This document shows, in pieces, positions 15,400-24,469 of a DNA stretch of 35,125 nt. Position 1 is the stretch's first letter. Each line of letters begins with the position of its first letter. Made by a program: the position numbers and the translations under genes. The stretch is from Gracilimonas sp964505215 (GTDB lineage: Bacteria; Bacteroidota; Rhodothermia; Balneolales; Balneolaceae). The stretch lies in the NCBI GenBank assembly GCA_964505215.1, contig CAZDGU010000018.1, forward strand, positions 1-35,125, in the 5' to 3' direction. The notes below the pieces were generated by a model. It was not told where the DNA came from. It saw only the letters and a program-made list of their open reading frames with translations, and made no database searches.

Positions 15400-15792
15400 T
15401 TATCGTTTAGAGAACTGAAATTTCTTACGAGCTTTAGGCTGTCCGTACTTTTTACGCTCAACCATTCTGTCGTCTCTGGTAAGAAGTCCGTGTCCTTTTA
15501 AGATATCGTGCAGATCTTCATTTTCACCATCTAAGGCACGTGCAAGTGCGTGAGAAATAGCACCGGCCTGGCCTGTGCTTCCGCCACCACTAATGGTTAC
15601 TTTAATATCGTACTTGCCCTCTGTTTCGGTAACAGCCATTGGGTGCAGTGCAATATTACGGCGTGCTTTTACGGGAAAATATTCTTCAATAGGTTTGTGG
15701 TTAACGAGAAATTCGCCTGTACCCGGCTTGATGTATAAGCGGGCAGTTGCAGTTTTTCTTCGTCCTATGTAATTAGCTTGTGCCATTGTCAA
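15400..15792 (-). CDS. rpsI: 30S ribosomal protein S9
   Basis: A 130-residue protein, the normal S9 length. It begins with YIGRRKTATARLYIKPGTG, has the GGGSTGQAGAISHALARAL core, and ends in the basic tail KARKKFQFSKR, which reaches the P-site tRNA. It starts directly after the rplM stop, the conserved rplM-rpsI pair. Confidence 0.97.
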   Translation of the reverse strand: MTMAQANYIGRRKTATARLYIKPGTGEFLVNHKPIEEYFPVKARRNIALHPMAVTETEGKYDIKVTISGGGSTGQAGAISHALARALDGENEDLHDILKGHGLLTRDDRMVERKKYGQPKARKKFQFSKR

Positions 15793-16236
15793 TTAAAGCT
15801 CAATGATTTCTGGTTCTTGTGCAGTATGCGGATGAACGGGGCCGGCATAAACTCTAAGGTTTGTAGCAATTTTATTGCCAAGCTTAGTTTTAGGAAGCAT
15901 CCCTTTCACAGCTCTTGTAATTAATTGCGATGGGTCTTTAGCCATCAAATCAGCTGCTGTTTCAAAGCGCTCTCCGCTTGGGTAAAAAGTATGGCGGAAA
16001 TAGGTTTTATCCGTCATTTTATTACCGGTTAGCTTCACCTTTTCGGCATTAATAACAATTACGTTATCGCCGGTATCCATGTGCGGGGTGAAGGTAGGCT
16101 TGGTTTTGCCTCTTAAAATTTTTGCTATCTCGCTACTCAAGCGACCCAAGGGCTTATCTTCAGCATCAATGAGCACCCATTTCTTTTCAATGTCGCTGGG
16201 TTTGGCCGAGTATGTTTTAAAACTTAATGTGTCCAC
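15793..16236 (-). CDS. rplM: 50S ribosomal protein L13
   Basis: A 147-residue protein of normal length. Landmarks are KKWVLIDAEDKPLGRLSSEI, FTPHMDTGDNVIVINAEKV, YFRHTFYPSG and AVKGMLPKTKLG. It is the first gene of the minus-strand ribosomal block and abuts rpsI with no gap. A 7-bp inverted repeat lies 36-59 nt upstream, in what would be its 5' leader. Confidence 0.97.
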   Translation of the reverse strand: MDTLSFKTYSAKPSDIEKKWVLIDAEDKPLGRLSSEIAKILRGKTKPTFTPHMDTGDNVIVINAEKVKLTGNKMTDKTYFRHTFYPSGERFETAADLMAKDPSQLITRAVKGMLPKTKLGNKIATNLRVYAGPVHPHTAQEPEIIEL

Positions 16237-16271
16237 GATTCAACTCTGTTATTTTCGTCAATTTGGAAAGT

Positions 16272-16295
16272 CGAATAAGATAGAATTATTATTCG
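16272..16295 (-). promoter_or_regulatory. Inverted repeat in the rplM 5' region
   Basis: CGAATAA and TTATTCG pair perfectly around a 10-nt loop, 36-59 nt before the rplM start. It may be a leader hairpin for L13 feedback or an operator. The repeat is seen directly; the role is inferred. Confidence 0.3.
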
Positions 16296-16475
16296 TAGAT
16301 ATCAACATAAAAGAAACAGAAAATTTTATATCTCTTCGAAGTTATTAGAATAGGAGTTCAATGTATATCAGTTGCTGCTGATGGGAAGAAAATTAGTAAT
16401 CGAAACTAAAAAAACTCACCCATTAAAAACAGACTTTTGGTCATTATAAAGAATCCTCATAAAGCCGTCTCATTA

Positions 16476-16520
16476 ATGCACCTTAATTGGTGCATGTGCA
16501 AAATACCCAATTCGGGGTAT
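16476..16520 (+). promoter_or_regulatory. Two adjacent inverted repeats upstream of the barrel-protein gene
   Basis: ATGCACC-TTAATT-GGTGCAT (16476-16495) is followed 7 nt later by ATACCC-AATTCG-GGGTAT (16503-16520), which directly abuts TATAAT. Tandem dyads beside a -10-like box look like operator sites, though RNA hairpins are an alternative. Confidence 0.38.
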
Positions 16521-16606
16521 ATAATTTATTTCTGTATCTCATCATACTTAGGCAACACTTAACCTCACTGAATAAATATTAAATCAAAAAGTAAAAGGGT
16601 ATATCA

Positions 16607-17134
16607 ATGAATAAACTATGTATGATTTTGGCTGCAGTAATGCTCATTCCAATGGCTTTGCAGGCTCAGGAAAAAAATGAAGTAACACCTACATTTCGCG
16701 GTGCCGGTGCTATAGATATTAATGCCGGTATTGGGCTGGGAACTACATTATCAGGAACAGGAATCCCCATCAGTGCATCGGTGATGTATGGAATGAACGA
16801 AAACATAAGTGTGGGCGGATATTTTGGCTTTGCTTCCACATCAGAAGATTTTGGTATGGGAACGTGGACATACACAAACATTATTATTGGCGGGAGGGGA
16901 GCATATCATTATCCATTAGTAGATGATATTGATACGTATGGCGGGGCGATGCTTGGCTATAATGTGGCCTCTGCCAGCTGGGATGGTCCGGGTAACCCAA
17001 ATGCATCGGCAGGCGGAATAACGTATTCTGCTTTTGTTGGTGGCCGGTATCACTTTACAGATAAGTTAGGTGCCTTTGCCGAAATCGGTTACGGCATAGC
17101 CTACCTTCAATTTGGGGTGACTGTTAAAATTTAG
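16607..17134 (+). CDS. Small outer-membrane beta-barrel protein
   Basis: A 175-residue protein with a signal peptide (hydrophobic 4-18, cleavage near LQA-QEK at 19-22). The mature part alternates short amphipathic strands with Gly/Asn/Asp turns, for example ASVMYGMNENISVGGYFGFA and AFVGGRYHFTDKLGAFAEIG, and ends in a strand LQFGVTVKI. This is the pattern of an eight-stranded OmpW/OmpX-like or porin-family barrel. Its function is unknown. It is transcribed alone: paired inverted repeats lie upstream and a strong terminator lies 20 nt downstream. Confidence 0.75.
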   Translation: MNKLCMILAAVMLIPMALQAQEKNEVTPTFRGAGAIDINAGIGLGTTLSGTGIPISASVMYGMNENISVGGYFGFASTSEDFGMGTWTYTNIIIGGRGAYHYPLVDDIDTYGGAMLGYNVASASWDGPGNPNASAGGITYSAFVGGRYHFTDKLGAFAEIGYGIAYLQFGVTVKI

Positions 17135-17154
17135 CAAAATTTTTTTCATAGCTA

Positions 17155-17187
17155 AAGCCTTGCCTTTTTTGAAGGCGGGGCTTTTTT
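17155..17187 (+). terminator. Intrinsic terminator after the barrel-protein gene
   Basis: AAGCCTTGCCTT and AAGGCGGGGCTT form a 12-bp stem with two central G-U pairs and a 5-nt loop, followed by TTTTTT. It lies 20 nt after the stop codon. Confidence 0.9.
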
Positions 17188-17288
17188 GTGTGTTTACAGT
17201 TCTGAATTTCACTTTGTAAAATCTTATCAATCATCCCATTCAATAAACATCATAGAGAGTTGATAAAGACAATTCCCAAAAAGATTTG

Positions 17289-17296
17289 TACCTTTG
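17289..17296 (+). promoter_or_regulatory. Candidate -7 promoter element (TACCTTTG) of acnA
   Basis: TACCTTTG is an exact match to TAnnTTTG, within TTTGTACCTTTG. It ends 37 nt before the start codon. A TTG lies at 17260-17262, but the 26-nt gap is longer than the usual 19-21. Confidence 0.45.
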
Positions 17297-17333
17297 GGAG
17301 CAGAAGGAGAAAGAAAATCTAAATTGAAATATA

Positions 17334-20045
17334 ATGACTGATAAACTGAAACAAACCAGAGTTGAATTTGACACCGGTTCCGGGAAGGCAAACCTATATA
17401 GCCTCCCAAAACTAAAAGAACTGGGGTATAAAAGCATTGACAAACTTCCCTTTTCGGTAAAAGTTTTGTTAGAAGCCGTACTTAGAGAATACGACGGCTA
17501 TGCAGTTACTGAAAAAGATATTGAAGCATTAGCAAATTATGATGCAAAAAATCCACAGGGCGAAATTCCATTTAAACCTTCGCGCGTGGTATTGCAAGAC
17601 TTTACCGGAGTGCCTGCTGTGGTAGATTTGGCCGCTCTTCGCTCTGCCATGAAGCGCATGGGAGGAGATCCTCAGGATATCAACCCGCAAGTGCCGGTAG
17701 ATTTAGTAATTGACCACTCCGTTCAGGTAGATATGTTCGGTCGCGAAGCCGCATTGATGTTTAACGTAGAAAAAGAAATGGAGCGTAACAACGAGCGTTA
17801 CGAGTTTCTGAAATGGGGTAAAGAAGCATTTGACGACTTCCGTGTGGTGCCGCCGGGACGTGGAATTGTACACCAGGTAAACTTAGAGTATTTAGGCCGC
17901 GGTGTGTTCACTCGTACAGAAAAAGACGGTTCTATTACGGCATATCCTGACACATTGGTGGGAACCGATTCTCACACTACTATGATTAACGGACTTGGTA
18001 TTCTTGGTTGGGGCGTTGGCGGTATTGAAGCCGAGGCCGCAATGCTGGGGCAGCCTATTTCTATGCTGGTGCCGGAAGTAACCGGAATGAAATTAACCGG
18101 AAAGCTTCGCGAAGGAGTTACCGCTACCGACCTCACGCTTACTGTAACTCAGATGTTGCGCAAGCATGGTGTGGTAGGTCAATTTGTTGAGTTTTACGGT
18201 GAAGGATTGAGCAGCATGAGCCTCCCCGACAGAGCAACTATTGCAAACATGGCTCCCGAATACGGAGCTACCATGGGTTTCTTCCCGATTGATGATGAAG
18301 CATTGAGGTATCTGAGAAGAACCGGCCGTTCTGAAGAGTTGGTGAAACTGGTTGAAAATTATACTAAAGCTCAAGGCCTGTTCCGCACCGATGATACGCC
18401 TGATCCGGAGTTTACTTCTACCCTCGAATTAGATTTGAGTACCGTAGAAACTTCACTTGCAGGTCCTAAGCTTCCGCACGACCGAATCGCACTCGGCAAC
18501 ATGAAGCAAGCATTCGAAAACTCGCTAACCAGCGATGACCCAACAATGGGCTTTGATTTAACTCAAGAGCAGCTTGCTAATAAAGGAATCTTTAAAAACG
18601 GACAGGAAATTGAAATGAAGCATGGTGATGTGGTAATTGCCGCGATCACTTCGTGCACCAACACTTCTAACCCCAGCGTAATGTTGGGAGCCGGTATTGT
18701 AGCTAAAAAAGCTTATGAAAGAGGCTTAAAAGTTCCTGCTTATGTAAAAACATCATTGGCACCGGGCTCTCGGGTAGTAACCGAGTATCTAAAAGAAGCC
18801 GGACTTACGGAATACATGGATAAGCTGGGCTTTAACCTGGTAGGTTATGGATGTACTACTTGTATTGGAAACTCCGGACCGCTTCCTCCCGCAGTTGAGA
18901 AAGCTGTAAGAGAAGGTGATTTAGTAGCCGCAGGAGTACTCTCAGGTAACCGAAACTTTGAAGGACGTATTCATCCGTATGTGAAAGCGAATTATCTGGC
19001 CTCACCGCCATTGGTAGTTGCCTACGCACTGGCCGGTAGTGTTGATATTGACTTAGCCACCGAGCCTTTAGGAAAAGATAAAGACGGAAATGACGTATAT
19101 CTGAAAGAAATCTGGCCAACAACTGAAGAGATTGCCGAGCATTTAGATGAAGCTATCCGCCCGGATCTGTTCGATAAAATGTATGGCGATATTTTTGAGT
19201 CTCCGGCATGGGAAGAGATCCCGGTTACTGGCGGTGATTTATTTGACTGGAGTGATGAGTCAACCTACATCCAGGAGCCTCCATTCTTTATGGATATGAA
19301 TGAAGACCCGGATCCAATCAAACCAATTAAAGGTGCTCGCACATTAGTGAAAGTAGGTGATTCAATTACAACCGACCACATTTCACCCGCCGGAAACATT
19401 GCGGAAGACTCACCCGCCGGTGTTTATCTGAAAGAAAACGGTGTGGAGCGGAAAGATTTCAACTCCTACGGTTCTCGTCGTGGAAACGACCGGGTTATGA
19501 CACGCGGCACGTTTGCCAACGTTCGATTCAAAAACCAGTTAGCACCCGGTAAAGAAGGAGGATTCACCAAGTACTTCCCGGATGATGAAATCACTACAAT
19601 TTATGATGCATCTCTGAAGTACAAAGAAAGTAATACTCCGCTGGTAGCACTTGTAGGAAAACAATATGGCTCCGGCTCTTCTCGAGACTGGGCGGCAAAA
19701 GGCACAGCACTATTAGGTATAAAAGCCGTGATAGCTATTTCTTACGAGCGTATTCACCGCTCAAACCTAATCCAAATGGGCGTGCTTCCTCTGCAGTATA
19801 AAGAAGGAGAAAACGCAGAAACATTAGGATTAGACGGCTCCGAAACGTTTGATATTCACGTGGATGATACGGTACAAGCCCGTGATGAAATCAAAGTAAC
19901 GGCAACCAAAACAAATGGTGAAGAAATAACCTTTATCACCGATTGTAGAATTGATACCCCGGTAGAAGTTGATTACTACCGAAATGGTGGAATTCTTCAT
20001 ACCGTACTGCGCGATTACGTGAAGAAAAGTAAAGCGCAAAGCTAA
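17334..20045 (+). CDS. acnA: Aconitate hydratase (AcnA type)
   Basis: A 903-residue aconitase of the AcnA/IRP1 branch, which isomerises citrate and isocitrate in the TCA cycle. The [4Fe-4S] cluster cysteines are visible: Cys441 in ITSCTNTSNP, and Cys507 and Cys510 in GYGCTTCIGNSG. Other signatures are VGTDSHTTMINGLGILGWGV (about 209-228), and in the C-terminal swivelling domain SYGSRRGNDRVMTRGTFANV and KQYGSGSSRDWAAKG. Length and domain order are complete. It is a single-gene unit with a promoter-like element upstream and a strong terminator downstream. Confidence 0.98.
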   Translation: MTDKLKQTRVEFDTGSGKANLYSLPKLKELGYKSIDKLPFSVKVLLEAVLREYDGYAVTEKDIEALANYDAKNPQGEIPFKPSRVVLQDFTGVPAVVDLAALRSAMKRMGGDPQDINPQVPVDLVIDHSVQVDMFGREAALMFNVEKEMERNNERYEFLKWGKEAFDDFRVVPPGRGIVHQVNLEYLGRGVFTRTEKDGSITAYPDTLVGTDSHTTMINGLGILGWGVGGIEAEAAMLGQPISMLVPEVTGMKLTGKLREGVTATDLTLTVTQMLRKHGVVGQFVEFYGEGLSSMSLPDRATIANMAPEYGATMGFFPIDDEALRYLRRTGRSEELVKLVENYTKAQGLFRTDDTPDPEFTSTLELDLSTVETSLAGPKLPHDRIALGNMKQAFENSLTSDDPTMGFDLTQEQLANKGIFKNGQEIEMKHGDVVIAAITSCTNTSNPSVMLGAGIVAKKAYERGLKVPAYVKTSLAPGSRVVTEYLKEAGLTEYMDKLGFNLVGYGCTTCIGNSGPLPPAVEKAVREGDLVAAGVLSGNRNFEGRIHPYVKANYLASPPLVVAYALAGSVDIDLATEPLGKDKDGNDVYLKEIWPTTEEIAEHLDEAIRPDLFDKMYGDIFESPAWEEIPVTGGDLFDWSDESTYIQEPPFFMDMNEDPDPIKPIKGARTLVKVGDSITTDHISPAGNIAEDSPAGVYLKENGVERKDFNSYGSRRGNDRVMTRGTFANVRFKNQLAPGKEGGFTKYFPDDEITTIYDASLKYKESNTPLVALVGKQYGSGSSRDWAAKGTALLGIKAVIAISYERIHRSNLIQMGVLPLQYKEGENAETLGLDGSETFDIHVDDTVQARDEIKVTATKTNGEEITFITDCRIDTPVEVDYYRNGGILHTVLRDYVKKSKAQS

Positions 20046-20086
20046 ATACATTCGAAAGGAATAACCCTTTCATTTTATAAAAATTT

Positions 20087-20125
20087 AAAAAGCACAGGTG
20101 CTAACGCCTGTGCTTTTTTTTTTTT
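20087..20125 (+). terminator. Intrinsic terminator after acnA
   Basis: AGCACAGG and CCTGTGCT form an 8-bp stem, extended by A-T pairs, around an 8-nt loop, followed by an unbroken T run of about twelve. It lies about 40 nt after the acnA stop. Confidence 0.93.
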
Positions 20126-20560
20126 GAATGAGAAATAATTTTAACAGGAAGTATCCACTCTGCTCTTTAAAATCGACAAGTTCTCTTCTTTCAGTCGGTA
20201 TAATATTTTAAAATTCTTTTGGGGGTGCCCGGCCCGGTTGTGTGTACAGCTACTAAAGGAACAATGTGAAGCGTTCTTTTATTTTAAAAAAATCTCAAGC
20301 AAACTGAGCGGGTATTAGTTTCCGGTACGTATATAAAAAAAACAGAGACGTTTATTACAACGCATCAGAACTATACAAGTTCAGTAACAAAGAGAAAAGA
20401 GATATGAGGTATGGTCAAGAAACTGACTTATCTAACAACGATGAATGAATAATTCAGCCTCATACAATAAGTATTTAAGATGAGATACAAGTCATCTTAA
20501 AAAGACCCGAGAGGGTAAAAAGAGAAATAATCATTAATAATAATTCTAAGGATTAGAACT
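20126..20560 (+). other. Long gene-free leader region before the secreted repeat protein
   Basis: No convincing open frame. It has TATAAT at 20199-20204 with only a loose upstream TCGACA, a GC-rich patch at about 20221-20240 in otherwise AT-rich DNA, and two hairpins at 20474-20516 (listed separately). It is probably a promoter plus a long 5' untranslated region. Confidence 0.45.
20474..20516 (+). promoter_or_regulatory. Two consecutive hairpins in the 5' leader of the secreted repeat protein
   Basis: Hairpin one (20474-20501) is a perfect 10-bp stem, TTTAAGATGA/TCATCTTAAA, around an 8-nt loop. Hairpin two (20505-20516) is ACCC-GAGA-GGGT, a 4-bp stem closed by a GNRA tetraloop. They end 44 nt before the start codon with no U-tract between, so they resemble an RNA stability or translation-control element rather than a terminator. 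Confidence 0.45.
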
Positions 20561-23032
20561 ATGAAAACAAGAGATATACAAAAATCGAAACTTGCAACCA
20601 TGCTTACTGCATGGCTGTGTTTAGTAGTCGGATTCAGCTTTTCGCTACACGCGCAAAGCCCCGGCGACCAGTACTGGAGCGATGAATTTAGCGTAAGCGG
20701 CGCAGCCGGATACATAGGTACTACGGGTGTGTTAACTACACACACTGCAACAAACGGCATATACGTTGGTGGTGTTTTTAATGCCATGAATGGCGTACCG
20801 GCCAATGGCATTGCGTACTTTGATGGTACTAACTGGAACGCCTTAGGCGACGGCCTTATCGATGGTGCAAGTCCGGGAATTGTTCGCGCGGTGTACGCCG
20901 ATGGAAACGAGGTGTATGTAGCCGGTGAATTTACACATGCGGGATCTACTGAGGCTAATAATATTGCCGTTTGGAATACGAATACCGAAGAGTGGTCTGC
21001 TGTGGGAACAGGTAGCACTAATGGTACCGACGGTGCCGTACATGCCATGTTAAAAGTAGGCAGTAAACTGTACATTGCCGGTAATTTTTCGAATGTCAAC
21101 GGTAATGCTATGAACAATATCACGTATTGGGATGGCAGCAGCTTTAATGCCGTAGGCAGCGGAACCGATGGTGAAGTGCTGGATCTGACCGTTATTAATA
21201 ACGAGATTTACGCTACAGGCGACTTTGCCAATGCAGGGGGTAACCCGGCGGCCAATATGGCCATTTGGGATGGCGCCAACTGGTCGGAGTTTGCCGGCGG
21301 AAGTGACGCTCCGGTACACACCATTGCAGCCGTAGATACCTCCATTTATGTAGGCGGCAAGTTTAACAACCTAAATGGGAATCCAATAAACTATATTGGC
21401 CGATGGGATGGAACTGTCTGGAATGCGCTGCCCACCGAGCCAAATGCAGATGTGTACGACATTAAAGATACCCCAGATGGTTTGCTGGTAGCCGGTAAGT
21501 TTGATGCGGTAGGTATTTTAGACGCATCGGGTATTGCCCGCTATTCCAATTCGGGATGGGAAGCAACATCTGAACTGATACAAGACTTTTTAATTCTAAC
21601 AAGTACCGTTTATACTATTGATGAATACAATGGAGAGTATGTATTAGGAGGGATGTTTTACCGATCCGATTCCTATAGCTTTAATCATATTGCCGGATTG
21701 AATAGCTCAATGGAACTGTCTCCGTTTAAGGCAAAACTGAGCGGTAATGGAGTAGCAGGCGTAATTGTAGCTTCCGCCACATCGGGCAGTGATATGTATG
21801 TAGGTGGTTTGTTTACAGGAACGAATAACGTTGCTGCTAATAATATAGCAAAATGGGATGGCGCAGCCTGGTCTGCCTTAGGTGAAGGGGTTGATGGCTC
21901 GGTATCTGCTATTCTGGTAGATGGTAATAAAATTTATGTAGGCGGAGATTTTTCCCAGGCAGGATCTGTCCAGGCTAACAATATTGCCGTGTGGGATACC
22001 CAAACCGAAACTTGGTCTGCTTTAGGTTCCGGTGCAAATAATGGTACTGATAATGAAGTGATTGACATATTAAAAGTAAGTTCCAAAATATATGTAGCCG
22101 GATCTTTTACCCAAGCCGGTGGAAGCTCAGCGAATAGGGTTGCTGTTTGGAACGGTAGCTCATGGGCTAACCTGGGCAGTGGTACCAATAATGATGTATC
22201 TAGCTTAGCCTTGATGGGCGGTACTATTGTTGCCGGTGGTCAATTTACTATGGCCGGAGGTAATACCGCCAACAACATTGCCAAATGGGACGGCTCGGCA
22301 TGGAGCGCATTAGCAACGGGAACCGATGGAACAGTTCGAGATCTTGTTGTAGTAGGAGACTCGGTGCTGTATGCCGGGGGTGATTTTTCAAATGCTGATG
22401 GCAGTCCTGCCAAAAAAGTAGCTAAGTGGGATGGAACTGCTTGGGAAGCCTTAGGAGCCGGTCTTGATAATACGGTGCACACACTTCACTTCGCTGATAA
22501 TACACTGTATGCGGGAGGAGCATTCCAAAACTCCGGCGTTACCGAGATTTCCGGTGTGGCCTCGTGGAATGGCACCAGCTGGGAAGCCTTAGGTTCAGGG
22601 CTCACCGGAACTGGGACCCAAATTATAGGAACTCTGTCGGTTACCCAAGATAACCAGTTAGTTGTTGGTGGAAACTTTTCTGAAGTAGGCCACAAGCCGG
22701 CAAGTGCAATATCTATGTATGATCTGGATGAGCCTACGGTTTCTAACGAAACGGAAACAGAGGTTGCTTCTGACTTTACACTGGAGCAAAACTATCCAAA
22801 TCCGTTTAACCCAAGCACCAACATTACTTATAAGGTGCCTTCTCAAAGCCCCGTTACCCTGAAAGTGTATAACATGCTGGGGCAAGAAGTAGCCACGCTG
22901 GTAAATAGCGTGAAGACGGCGGGAAGCCACACGGTAAGCTTTGATGCTTCACAACTATCGAGTGGAATGTATATTTATCGCCTGACATCAGCGAGCACTT
23001 CAATCACGAAGAAAATGATGTTGCTTAAGTAG
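20561..23032 (+). CDS. Secreted 14-repeat beta-propeller protein with type IX sorting domain
   Basis: An 823-residue protein. The signal peptide ends near LHAQ (29-32). Residues of about 60-720 hold fourteen repeats of 46-52 residues, each with a [YV]-x-[GA]-G-x-F core followed by NNIAxWDGxxWxALGxG. The cores start at 68, 119, 171, 217, 263, 309, 361, 413, 459, 511, 557, 604, 650 and 701. This pattern suggests two seven-bladed propellers. Residues of about 738-823 are a C-terminal type IX secretion (Por) domain opening with NYPNPFNPSTNI, with VYNMLGQEVATLV and SGMYIYRLTS. It should be exported by the T9SS and attached to or released from the surface. Binding or adhesion is plausible; the ligand is unknown. 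A strong terminator follows. Confidence 0.88.
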   Translation: MKTRDIQKSKLATMLTAWLCLVVGFSFSLHAQSPGDQYWSDEFSVSGAAGYIGTTGVLTTHTATNGIYVGGVFNAMNGVPANGIAYFDGTNWNALGDGLIDGASPGIVRAVYADGNEVYVAGEFTHAGSTEANNIAVWNTNTEEWSAVGTGSTNGTDGAVHAMLKVGSKLYIAGNFSNVNGNAMNNITYWDGSSFNAVGSGTDGEVLDLTVINNEIYATGDFANAGGNPAANMAIWDGANWSEFAGGSDAPVHTIAAVDTSIYVGGKFNNLNGNPINYIGRWDGTVWNALPTEPNADVYDIKDTPDGLLVAGKFDAVGILDASGIARYSNSGWEATSELIQDFLILTSTVYTIDEYNGEYVLGGMFYRSDSYSFNHIAGLNSSMELSPFKAKLSGNGVAGVIVASATSGSDMYVGGLFTGTNNVAANNIAKWDGAAWSALGEGVDGSVSAILVDGNKIYVGGDFSQAGSVQANNIAVWDTQTETWSALGSGANNGTDNEVIDILKVSSKIYVAGSFTQAGGSSANRVAVWNGSSWANLGSGTNNDVSSLALMGGTIVAGGQFTMAGGNTANNIAKWDGSAWSALATGTDGTVRDLVVVGDSVLYAGGDFSNADGSPAKKVAKWDGTAWEALGAGLDNTVHTLHFADNTLYAGGAFQNSGVTEISGVASWNGTSWEALGSGLTGTGTQIIGTLSVTQDNQLVVGGNFSEVGHKPASAISMYDLDEPTVSNETETEVASDFTLEQNYPNPFNPSTNITYKVPSQSPVTLKVYNMLGQEVATLVNSVKTAGSHTVSFDASQLSSGMYIYRLTSASTSITKKMMLLK

Positions 23033-23061
23033 TAGTAGCACTTAACATACATACATAGCCG

Positions 23062-23095
23062 AAAGCGCCTCTTGGAAACAGGAGGCGCTTTTTTT
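23062..23095 (+). terminator. Intrinsic terminator after the secreted repeat protein
   Basis: AAAGCGCCTCTTG and CAGGAGGCGCTTT form a 13-bp stem with one G-U pair, capped by a GAAA tetraloop and followed by TTTT. It lies about 30 nt after the stop. It may also help end the convergent MATE transcript, though its reverse-strand U-run is short. Confidence 0.93.
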
Positions 23096-23125
23096 ATTGC
23101 AGACATACTTTGCAGAAATCAGAAA

Positions 23126-24469
23126 TCAGAGGGGTGATTTTGTGAGCTTATTGAAGCGATAATTATGCAGCACAGCAGCTACGCTTAAGCCGCAAATCAA
23201 ACCAAACCATAAGCCTTTTGGACCGTAATCAAGATGAATCCCGAGGTAGTAACCCGTAGGAAAGCCAATCAGCCAATAGGAAATAAAATTAACAATCATT
23301 GGTAATCGTGTGTCTTTCAATCCGCGAAGCGCTCCAAAACCACCTACTTGCAATCCATCAGAAATTTGGAAAACAGCAGCCATAAAAAGCAGAGCCACTG
23401 CAAGATTAGATACTTCCGGATCATGTGTGTAAATGCCGATAATGAATTCAGGAATCGAAAATAAAAGCAAGGCAGATAATATCATCACTCCGGTACAAAT
23501 GACGATGCCGGTGAAGCCTCTAAAACGAGCCATTTTCATAGAGCCTTGGCCAATGGAGAAGCCCACACGCTGCGATATGGCTATAGATAAACCAAATGGA
23601 ATCATAAACATAGCAGATGAAGCGTTAATGGCAATTTGATGTGCAGCTGCTACATTTACGCTTAAGGTTCCCATCAACAGGCTAACGGCAGCAAACAAAA
23701 GTACTTCCATAGAAGAACTGACTCCGTTAGGAATGCCTACTTTCACAAGTTCCCCTACATAATCCCAATCGGGGAGGGTGGGGCGTTTAAAAATATCAAA
23801 CCGCTTAAAAGGTTTAAATGAAGCAGTGAACGCAATAAAAATAATTGCGGCTATAGTGTTAACAATAGAGGTAGCATAACCGGAACCTACGGCCCCCAGT
23901 GCCGGAAAGCCCAGTTTACCGTACATTAGCACATAATTTGCCCCAATGTTAAATACCAAACTGGTAGCAGCAATAAACATTGCAGGTTTTGTAACCGAGA
24001 GGCCTTCACTGAAGTATCGAATGCCCATATAGGTTAACAAGGGAATAAAGCCCCAGGAAACAGCTTTTAAATATCCATGAGCAATTGGAATTATCTCAGG
24101 TGTTACATTAATGAGGTTCATTACTACATCCAGATTTCGAACCACAAAAAAACCCGGGATTCCGAGTATTAAAATAAGCCAGAGCAGCTGTCGGGCACTT
24201 TTCCCGATTTCCTCAAATTTACGGGCACCCAGAAATTGAGATACTATAGGATTAATGGCAATAAGTGTAGCCATGCAAAACACAGCTACCGGCATGTAAA
24301 TAGCATTACCAATAGCAACGGCGGCTAAGTCGAGGGCAGATAAATTCCCGGCCATTACCGTATCTACAAAGTTTAAGCCCATGCTTAATAATTGTGTAGC
24401 TATGATGGGGCCACCGATAGAAAGTAATTTCCGGCTTTCCTTTTTGATTTCTTCTGTTCTGTTTTCCAT
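23126..24469 (-). CDS. MATE-family multidrug efflux transporter
   Basis: The best start is the ATG complementary to 24467-24469, giving 447 residues beginning MENRTEEIKKESRKLLSIGG. The frame stays open 50 residues further upstream, but that part looks non-coding. About twelve membrane helices in two similar halves are visible, with the family segments GPIIATQLLSMGLNFVDTVM, LSALDLAAVAIGNAIYMPV, INPIVSQFLGA, and in the second half GIPNGVSSSMEVLLFA and FGLSIAISQRVGFSIGQG. It is a NorM/DinF-like antiporter expected to export cationic compounds against Na+ or H+. It has no partner genes; its neighbours are unrelated. Confidence 0.92.
   Translation of the reverse strand: MENRTEEIKKESRKLLSIGGPIIATQLLSMGLNFVDTVMAGNLSALDLAAVAIGNAIYMPVAVFCMATLIAINPIVSQFLGARKFEEIGKSARQLLWLILILGIPGFFVVRNLDVVMNLINVTPEIIPIAHGYLKAVSWGFIPLLTYMGIRYFSEGLSVTKPAMFIAATSLVFNIGANYVLMYGKLGFPALGAVGSGYATSIVNTIAAIIFIAFTASFKPFKRFDIFKRPTLPDWDYVGELVKVGIPNGVSSSMEVLLFAAVSLLMGTLSVNVAAAHQIAINASSAMFMIPFGLSIAISQRVGFSIGQGSMKMARFRGFTGIVICTGVMILSALLLFSIPEFIIGIYTHDPEVSNLAVALLFMAAVFQISDGLQVGGFGALRGLKDTRLPMIVNFISYWLIGFPTGYYLGIHLDYGPKGLWFGLICGLSVAAVLHNYRFNKLTKSPL

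Larger units (their letters stand above)
16237..16606. other. Divergent gene-free spacer between rplM and the barrel-protein gene
   Basis: It holds three inverted repeats: CGAATAA/TTATTCG at 16272-16295 on the rplM side, and ATGCACC/GGTGCAT and ATACCC/GGGTAT on the barrel-gene side. A TATAAT at 16520-16525 may be a -10 for the rightward gene, though no well-spaced -35 is visible. No open frame of note. Confidence 0.45.

Noticed and set aside
20497..21123. 208-residue minus-strand open frame over the start of the secreted repeat protein
   Set aside because: It mirrors the repetitive, low-stop coding strand of the propeller gene, has a Pro/Ser/Thr-rich composition with no domain, and lacks its own promoter.
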